64,000 bases of DNA, from contig CAMJPH010000005.1 in the NCBI GenBank assembly GCA_946407715.1, forward strand, positions 8,832 to 72,831, in the 5' to 3' direction. Shown here in pieces: positions 59,302-64,000 of the stretch. The stretch is from an uncultured Bacteroidales bacterium (lineage in GTDB: Bacteria; Bacteroidota; Bacteroidia; Bacteroidales; WCHB1-69). The notes beneath the pieces were generated by a model. The model did not search any database. It had not been told where the DNA came from and saw only the letters and a program-made list of their open reading frames with translations. Each line of letters begins with the position of its first letter. Position 1 is the first letter of the stretch. The position numbers and the translations under genes are program-made.

Positions 59302-59362
59302 TAATGGTTATTGGTTATAGGTTATTGGTTGTTGAGGGTTAATGGTTAGAGGGTTAGAAGGT
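59302..59362. repeat. Short-word repeat (GGTTATTGGTTATAGGTTAT)
   Basis: About seven GGTTA(T/A) words between the gph start and the lplA stop; the array continues into the last lplA codons (INLLTL). Confidence 0.85.
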
Positions 59363-60341
59363 TGATAATATCTTCGTGGGTTACATTGTGGAAGTAGTCG
59401 TTGATGTTGATGTCGGCAAGGGCATTGGAAATGGATGGTTTGTTGAGGCGGACACCCAGAAGCTGGTTGGTCAGTTCTTGCGGGTCTTTTCCGGCAAAAA
59501 AGTCACCGTAGAAGCGGAGGTCGCGGATAAGGCCTTCGCGGATGTCGGCAATAACCTGTACGGTGCCGCCTTTGGTGCGGATTTTCTTGTTCATCGAGTA
59601 CTCCGGGGATTTGCCGTAGTTCCATTCCCAGGTTTGGTATTTCTCCTCCATCAACCAGTTGACAATGGCCTCTTCTTCTTTAGTAAGATTTTGAATAACA
59701 GATAGATGATTGTTCTTCATAATAAAGTCCATCAGGTAATCCTTAAACTCCAAGACGGTCATGGGGTGGGGGAGATGGTCGGAGATGTTGGTGACACGGC
59801 TGCGCACGGACTTCACCGCCTTGTCGATGAATTTGTCGGGATCGGCTTTCAGGGCATTGGCCAAATCCGACATCTGCGAGGAAAACAGCAACGTGCCGTG
59901 TTCCAACACGCGGTTCCCGAAGAAAGTCATGGCGTTGCCGGAAATCTTCTGTCCGTTGATTACCAAATCGTTGCGTCCGGAAAAAGCGGCCGGAACGCCT
60001 AAAGATTGCAGCGCATCCACTATTGGTTGCAGATACTTCAGGAAGTCGATTTCCTTTTTGCCGGGTTCCACATTTTGGATAAAGGTGAAGTTGAGGTTGC
60101 CGGTGTCGTGGAAGACCGCGCCGCCGCCGGTCAATCGCCGAACCACGTTAACATGATGGCTGTCAACATACTCCTGGTTTATTTCCGCAGCCGTGTTTTG
60201 GTGCCGACCGATGACAATGGTGTTGTCGTTCTGCCACAACATGAACACATTGTCCGTGGTCTGCTGCAGCAGGTACTCCTCCACCGCAAGGTTGTGGTAT
60301 GGGGAAATGCTGTTGAGGGATATGTAACGTATCTTTTCCAT
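59346..60341 (-). CDS. lplA: Lipoate-protein ligase A
   Basis: 331 residues. Activates lipoate with ATP and attaches it to E2 and GcvH proteins. Motifs: NLAVEEYLL, VIGRHQNTAAEIN, RRLTGGGAVFHDTGNLNFTFI, the catalytic Lys region DLVINGQKISGNAM and HGTLLFSSQM. A C-terminal accessory domain (~245-331) is present as in E. coli LplA. The final residues are encoded inside a GGTTA word array. Confidence 0.96.
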   Translation of the reverse strand: MEKIRYISLNSISPYHNLAVEEYLLQQTTDNVFMLWQNDNTIVIGRHQNTAAEINQEYVDSHHVNVVRRLTGGGAVFHDTGNLNFTFIQNVEPGKKEIDFLKYLQPIVDALQSLGVPAAFSGRNDLVINGQKISGNAMTFFGNRVLEHGTLLFSSQMSDLANALKADPDKFIDKAVKSVRSRVTNISDHLPHPMTVLEFKDYLMDFIMKNNHLSVIQNLTKEEEAIVNWLMEEKYQTWEWNYGKSPEYSMNKKIRTKGGTVQVIADIREGLIRDLRFYGDFFAGKDPQELTNQLLGVRLNKPSISNALADININDYFHNVTHEDIINLLTL

Positions 60342-60350
60342 ATTTTTTAT

Positions 60351-60489
60351 TTAGGCGTAAGACTTAAGACGTAAACTATTGGGGTTTAACGATGATAGTT
60401 GTTGATTTATTCTTTTGTCCTTCGTATTTCATTTTATTCTTTTTTCTTGTTTTTATGTTTCAGCTCAAGTCTCAAGTCTTAAGTCTCAT
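60351..60489. repeat. Two short-word clusters between lplA and the radical SAM gene
   Basis: GGCGTAAGACTTAAGACGTA at ~60353 and CTCAAGTCTCAAGTCTTAAG TCTCATC at 60463-60489, the second running through the stop of the radical SAM gene. The T-rich stretch between (60380-60460) shows no gene. Confidence 0.75.
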
Positions 60490-61382
60490 CCTCTCAAAGA
60501 AAGTCCTGCCATCAGCGTATCTGGCCGGAAGTCCATGACGGAACGCATCTCGCCGGCCATGCAGAAGCCGCAATGGTCGCAGACACCCGCGCTTTTGCCC
60601 ACGCACTCAGGTAGGCGTGTGCCGTCGGGCAGAATGTAGTTGCACATCCAACAGGCCTTCTCGAACGACAAGTCTTTCATACGTTTCAATCCGGAAACGG
60701 AGTTCATGATGGGCATTCGTTTCTTTTTCTGTTCTATTAACTTGTCAAGCAATTCGATACGCTTGCCCCAATCCAGAATCAACGGGTCTTCGTCTTTGAA
60801 GAAAGCCGGTGTGTAGAAATTGAAGGCGATGCTCTTGAAGGTGGGGTGTTCTTTCACAAATTGCAGGGTGTCCATCACGTTGACGTAGTTGTTGGCATCA
60901 ATCACCATGTTGGCACTCAAGGCTTTATGTCCGCAGCTATCAACGTTTTTTACCAGTTTGTCGAAGGTGCCTTGCCCGCGCACGGCATCATGATACTCGT
61001 GAATGCCGTCCATGCTGACCCATATCGAGTTGGCCTTCAGTCCGGCGAAAGGTTGCTGCGCGTTGGTGGTCACGGTGGTGGTGAAGAAGCCGATTTTGTG
61101 CGCGAGATCAATGAGGTCGTTGAGTCGTCGGTCGCCGTCGCGCCAGAGGGTCGGTTCGCCGCCCTCGAAATCCACGAAGCGAGAACCCAGATTGTAGGAA
61201 TATTGCAAATCCTCACGGATTTGCCCGTAGCTTTTGTCAGTCGGGTGTTCGTGGTCATAGACGCTGCAGTGCGAGCACGACAGGTTGCACCGGTTGGTGA
61301 TGAACAGCACCGTCTGCAGCGGTTTGCGCCGTTTCAGGAATTTCGTCTGGAAGTACCAGTTGCCTAAGTAGAATATCATCAT
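60486..61382 (-). CDS. Radical SAM protein with C-terminal Cys cluster
   Basis: 298 residues. The radical SAM motif is CNLSCSHC (near residue 33) in FITNRCNLSCSHCSVYD; FVDFEGGEPTLW is the GGEP SAM-binding motif and SMDGIHEYHDAVRG the core strand. The C-terminus has a Cys-rich stretch like SPASM/twitch auxiliary clusters (ACWMCNY, LPECVGK, GVCDHCGFCMAGE). Such enzymes modify peptides or lipids, e.g. HpnH-like; substrate unknown, and no precursor peptide gene was noticed. A hydrophobic start (MMIFYLGNWYFQ) may touch the membrane. Confidence 0.88.
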   Translation of the reverse strand: MMIFYLGNWYFQTKFLKRRKPLQTVLFITNRCNLSCSHCSVYDHEHPTDKSYGQIREDLQYSYNLGSRFVDFEGGEPTLWRDGDRRLNDLIDLAHKIGFFTTTVTTNAQQPFAGLKANSIWVSMDGIHEYHDAVRGQGTFDKLVKNVDSCGHKALSANMVIDANNYVNVMDTLQFVKEHPTFKSIAFNFYTPAFFKDEDPLILDWGKRIELLDKLIEQKKKRMPIMNSVSGLKRMKDLSFEKACWMCNYILPDGTRLPECVGKSAGVCDHCGFCMAGEMRSVMDFRPDTLMAGLSLRG

Positions 61383-61405
61383 TGCGTAAGGGATTATTTA
61401 AGTGG

Positions 61406-61413
61406 CAAATATA
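61406..61413 (-). promoter_or_regulatory. -7 element TATATTTG of the radical SAM gene
   Basis: Minus-strand TATATTTGCC, 24 bases before the ATG. A second candidate TATCTTTG lies at 61457-61464. Confidence 0.6.
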
Positions 61414-61621
61414 TGGTATTGCCTAAATATAATATGGTCCTTTTTATTTCAAAATGCAAAGATACAACTTTTAAATTACGAAAACCATAACTGTGAAAAA
61501 TTCTCTTGTGGATTACGCAGAAACGTGTAGTTTTTTTGTATTAATTTGTGAAATTTGAGGAAGAAAAACTAAAAACGAAATTTGAGGTTTCTCGGCAGTT
61601 TCCTTCAATTCACATTTTTTG

Positions 61622-61629
61622 TATTTTTG
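61622..61629 (+). promoter_or_regulatory. -7 element TATTTTTG of the DUF1015 gene
   Basis: TATTTTTGCCG, 65 bases before the ATG. Confidence 0.7.
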
Positions 61630-61693
61630 CCGTTGGTTTATAAAGTCAGAATAATCTTATTAAAAAATATATTTACCAATAAATCAAATAGAT

Positions 61694-62959
61694 ATGTCAG
61701 TAATTAAACCCTTCAGAGGCTTTCGTCCTCCCAAAGAAATCGTTGAAAAATTAGCTTCCCGTCCTTATGATGTGCTGAATTCCGAAGAGGCGCGCAAGGA
61801 ATGCGAAGGCAATCCCTATAGCCTGTTGCATGTCACCAAGGCCGAAATCGACCTTCCGGAAGGCACCGACGAGCATTCTCTCGAAGTGTATCTTCAGGTG
61901 GTGAAAAACTACAACAGCTTCAAGGATTACGGCTGGTTGGTGCAAGATAAGGAGGAAAAACTCTACATTTATGCCCAAAGCATGAATCCGACGGCAGCTG
62001 ATGCGAAATGGCAATATGGCATCGTGGCTTGCGCTTACAGCGAGGACTATGTCAACAAGATCATCAAGAAACACGAGCTGACCCGCAAGGACAAAGAGGA
62101 AGACCGCATGAAACACGTGCGCATCACCAACGCCAATGTGGAGCCGGTGTTCTTCGCTTATCCCGCCGTCGCCCGTATTGACGAGATCGTGGCTTCCGTG
62201 ACCGCGAAGGAACCGGTTTACGACTTCATCGCGAAGGAAGACGGTTTCGGCCACCGTTTCTGGGTGATTGACGACCGCAAGCTCATCGACGAGCTGGTGG
62301 AACTCTTCGCCACCAAAGTGCCCGCCATGTACATCGCCGACGGTCACCATCGTAGCGCCGCCGCCGCCCTCGTGGGTCAGGAGAAGAAAGAGCACAATCC
62401 GAACCACACCGGTAAGGAGGAGTACAACTACTTCATGACGGTCATTTTCCCGGACAACCAGCTCAACATCATCGACTACAACCGCGTGGTGAAAGACCTC
62501 AACGGTTTGACCAAGGAGCAGTTCCTCAATGCCGTTGGCGAAGCCTATACGGTGGAGGATATGGGCACGGACATTTACAAACCGAGCAAATTGCATGAGT
62601 TCAGCATGTATCTGGACGGACATTGGTACAAGATGAACGCCAAGCCCGGCACGTTCAACGACAGCGATCCCATCGGTGTCTTGGATGTCACCATCCTCAG
62701 CAACCTTGTGCTTGACAAGATTTTGGGTATCAAGGATCTGCGTACCGACAAGCGCATTGACTTCGTGGGTGGTATCCGCGGTCTCGGTGAGCTGAAACGT
62801 CGCGTTGATAGCGGTGAGATGAAGGTGGCTTTCGCCCTCTATCCCGTTTCCATGCAGCAAATCATTGACATTGCCGACACGGGCAACATCATGCCTCCCA
62901 AGACCACTTGGTTTGAGCCGAAGTTGCGCTCAGGCCTTGTTATTCACGAATTAGCATAA
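61694..62959 (+). CDS. DUF1015 family protein
   Basis: 421 residues. DUF1015 signature: IKPFRGFRPP, SRPYDVLNSEEAR, LHVTKAEIDLP, a central domain with YGIVACAYSEDYVNKIIKKHELT, MYIADGHHRSAAAALVG, and FVGGIRGLGEL. Often found beside serA/serC in Bacteroidetes and linked to serine kinase-like activity (SerK group); here it is 18 kb away from them. If it acts as a serine kinase it would connect to the serC/serA pathway; this is inference. The glycosyltransferase gene follows after 2 bases. Confidence 0.9.
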   Translation: MSVIKPFRGFRPPKEIVEKLASRPYDVLNSEEARKECEGNPYSLLHVTKAEIDLPEGTDEHSLEVYLQVVKNYNSFKDYGWLVQDKEEKLYIYAQSMNPTAADAKWQYGIVACAYSEDYVNKIIKKHELTRKDKEEDRMKHVRITNANVEPVFFAYPAVARIDEIVASVTAKEPVYDFIAKEDGFGHRFWVIDDRKLIDELVELFATKVPAMYIADGHHRSAAAALVGQEKKEHNPNHTGKEEYNYFMTVIFPDNQLNIIDYNRVVKDLNGLTKEQFLNAVGEAYTVEDMGTDIYKPSKLHEFSMYLDGHWYKMNAKPGTFNDSDPIGVLDVTILSNLVLDKILGIKDLRTDKRIDFVGGIRGLGELKRRVDSGEMKVAFALYPVSMQQIIDIADTGNIMPPKTTWFEPKLRSGLVIHELA

Positions 62960-62961
62960 AA

Positions 62962-63891
62962 ATGTTCAAAGTTCCCGTTTTACTCATACTGTATAATAGA
63001 GTAGAGGAAACGCACGACGTATTTCAAGTATTACGCACGGTGCAGCCTACTCAGCTTTATGTGGCCGGTGATGCCGCAAAGCCGGAATCCATGTTAGACC
63101 GGATGCGCACATATCAGGCAAGAGCTGTCATTCAGCCCGAGTGGCCGTGCCAAGTACACAAGTTATGGCAGGACAATCATCTGGGAAAATCCCGGATGAT
63201 TGCCACCGCTATAAAATGGTTTTTTGAACATGAGGAGGAAGGCATCATCCTGTTTGACGACACCGTCCCGGGCTACGATTTCTTTCCCTATTGCGAGCAA
63301 CTGCTCGAAAAATACCGTAATGACAAGAAAATCTACAGTATCGGTGGCTTCTACTGGCGGCATAGAAGCCGTAAGAGATACAAAAAAAGGATGAAGAAAG
63401 GGGAATCCTCCTATTTCTTCTCTGCCTACGCCTCCACGTGGGGGTTTGCCACCTGGAAAAACCGTTGGAACGACTTTACCCTCTCCATGGATCAGTACAC
63501 AAGGGAAAGTTTCGAAAAGATGATTGAGCCTTACATGAAGAAAAACAAGCAGAAAATGTATTGGATCAACCGTTTCAACAGCATCAAGAAATACAAGGCC
63601 ACCTATTGGGCTTACCAATACAATTTTCACATTTGGGCGCATGAAGGGCTATGCATCACACCGTACCTTAACTTAGTGTCCAACATGGGATTTCGCAAGC
63701 AGGCCGAGCGCAAAATCCGACATCTGAAACGTAACGCCTATCCCATCATGCCGTTAGTCCATCCGACAGACATCCAGCAGGATTACGGTGAAGACCGCTA
63801 TATGTTCAGGCACATTTTCAATAGTGCGTACATTACGCTGTTCAAGGAGTGGCTTAACGAGTTGGTTTCGAGTAATAAAACGGAGGATTAG
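62962..63891 (+). CDS. Glycosyltransferase, nucleotide-sugar transferase fold
   Basis: 309 residues. N-terminal VPVLLILYNRVEETHDVFQVLR and LYVAGDAAKPE fit a GT-A fold; the nucleotide/metal region is ILFDDTVPGYDFFPYCEQLLEKYRND, where related proteins read LEDDCxPxxxFFxYC, so the acidic triplet is partly changed. YSIGGFYW and the strongly basic stretch HRSRKRYKKRMKKG follow, then SSYFFSAYASTWGFATWKNRW. Probably adds a sugar to LPS, O-antigen or a surface polysaccharide. Coupled to the DUF1015 gene (2-base gap). Followed at once by a hexamer array. Confidence 0.82.
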   Translation: MFKVPVLLILYNRVEETHDVFQVLRTVQPTQLYVAGDAAKPESMLDRMRTYQARAVIQPEWPCQVHKLWQDNHLGKSRMIATAIKWFFEHEEEGIILFDDTVPGYDFFPYCEQLLEKYRNDKKIYSIGGFYWRHRSRKRYKKRMKKGESSYFFSAYASTWGFATWKNRWNDFTLSMDQYTRESFEKMIEPYMKKNKQKMYWINRFNSIKKYKATYWAYQYNFHIWAHEGLCITPYLNLVSNMGFRKQAERKIRHLKRNAYPIMPLVHPTDIQQDYGEDRYMFRHIFNSAYITLFKEWLNELVSSNKTED

Positions 63892-63896
63892 GCTGG

Positions 63897-64000
63897 GACT
63901 TAGACTTAGACTTAAACTTAGACTTAGACTTAGACTTAGACTTAAACTTAGACTTAGACTTAAACTTAGACTTAGACTTAAACTTAGACTTAGACTTAAA
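63897..64000. repeat. Hexamer array (GACTTA/AACTTA), 17 copies to the window edge
   Basis: 17 uninterrupted hexamers, 13 GACTTA and 4 AACTTA. The AACTTA variants fall at positions 4, 9, 12 and 15, giving a higher-order pattern of two to four G-type units then one A-type unit. The array starts 5 bases after the glycosyltransferase stop and continues out of the window. Confidence 0.97.

Larger units (their letters stand above)
61383..61693. promoter_or_regulatory. Divergent control region of the radical SAM and DUF1015 genes
   Basis: 311 AT-rich bases without an ORF. Minus-strand -7 elements at 61406-61413 (TATATTTG) and 61457-61464 (TATCTTTG), plus-strand element at 61622-61629. Nothing else recognised. 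Confidence 0.6.

Noticed and set aside
61751..62860. 369-codon open frame opposite the DUF1015 gene
   Set aside because: Antisense of a gene with clear family motifs and its own promoter.

Overview
The window looks like the chromosome of a member of the Bacteroidetes, most likely the order Bacteroidales. Reasons: four secreted proteins end in a type IX secretion (T9SS) C-terminal sorting domain, including a gingipain-type protease; there is a TonB-linked receptor with a carboxypeptidase-like N-terminal domain; many genes and tRNAs are preceded by the Bacteroidetes -7 element TAnnTTTG rather than an E. coli-type promoter; and ribosome binding sites are weak and AT-rich. A two-cluster ferredoxin, acetate kinase and B12-dependent ribonucleotide reductase suit an anaerobic or fermentative life. 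I cannot name the genus.

Layout. 1-6.2 kb: end of a gingipain-like protease, surE, a small membrane protein, a ferredoxin and a TonB-dependent receptor. 6.3-10.6 kb: tRNA-Asp, then a segment framed by two nearly identical palindromes that holds a candidate structured RNA and three unrecognised envelope genes. 10.6-22.5 kb, minus strand: FISUMP-domain protein, mreB, hutI, a GNAT/FemAB-like protein, gpsA, ackA, a LutA-like protein, class II ribonucleotide reductase and an oligopeptide-type ABC permease. 22.6-31 kb: prfA, a BtuF-like lipoprotein, holA, a secreted endonuclease I, queD, a CBS protein, a PHP phosphatase and a beta-lactamase-fold protein. 31-35.7 kb: an unusual rho, a T9SS cargo protein, folP, tRNA-Arg and a MITE-like palindrome. 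35.7-43.1 kb, minus strand: a coaX / barrel / TPR / lptC envelope cluster, pdxA, serA and serC. 43.3-48.5 kb: tRNA-Ser, an ExbB / unknown / ExbD / ExbD cluster and another T9SS cargo protein. 48.6-54.7 kb: yicC, der, miaB, rlmN and a phosphohexomutase. 54.8-64 kb: a thioredoxin-hydrolase fusion, an MBL-fold lipoprotein, an FAD oxidoreductase, a HAD phosphatase, lplA, a radical SAM protein, a DUF1015 protein and a glycosyltransferase.

Most genes are housekeeping. Several pathways are present in part: serine synthesis (serA, serC), pyridoxal phosphate synthesis (pdxA, whose route shares SerC), folate and pterin chemistry (folP, queD), CoA synthesis (coaX) and translation or tRNA modification (prfA, miaB, rlmN, der).

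The most unusual property is between the genes. Many intergenic gaps are filled with short degenerate tandem words (GACTTA, AGTCAT, TAGCCAA, GTTAGCA, GGTTAT, GCGGAAA) that often touch stop codons and sometimes supply the last codons of a protein. Other points worth following are the palindrome-framed segment at 6465-10622 with its candidate ncRNA, the MITE-like element at 35593-35693, palindromes beginning GTAGRG, a Rho in which the N-terminal Rho_N domain seems to be replaced by a charged GRP-rich region, and the ExbB-X-ExbD-ExbD cluster. No CRISPR array, prophage or complete insertion sequence was seen.
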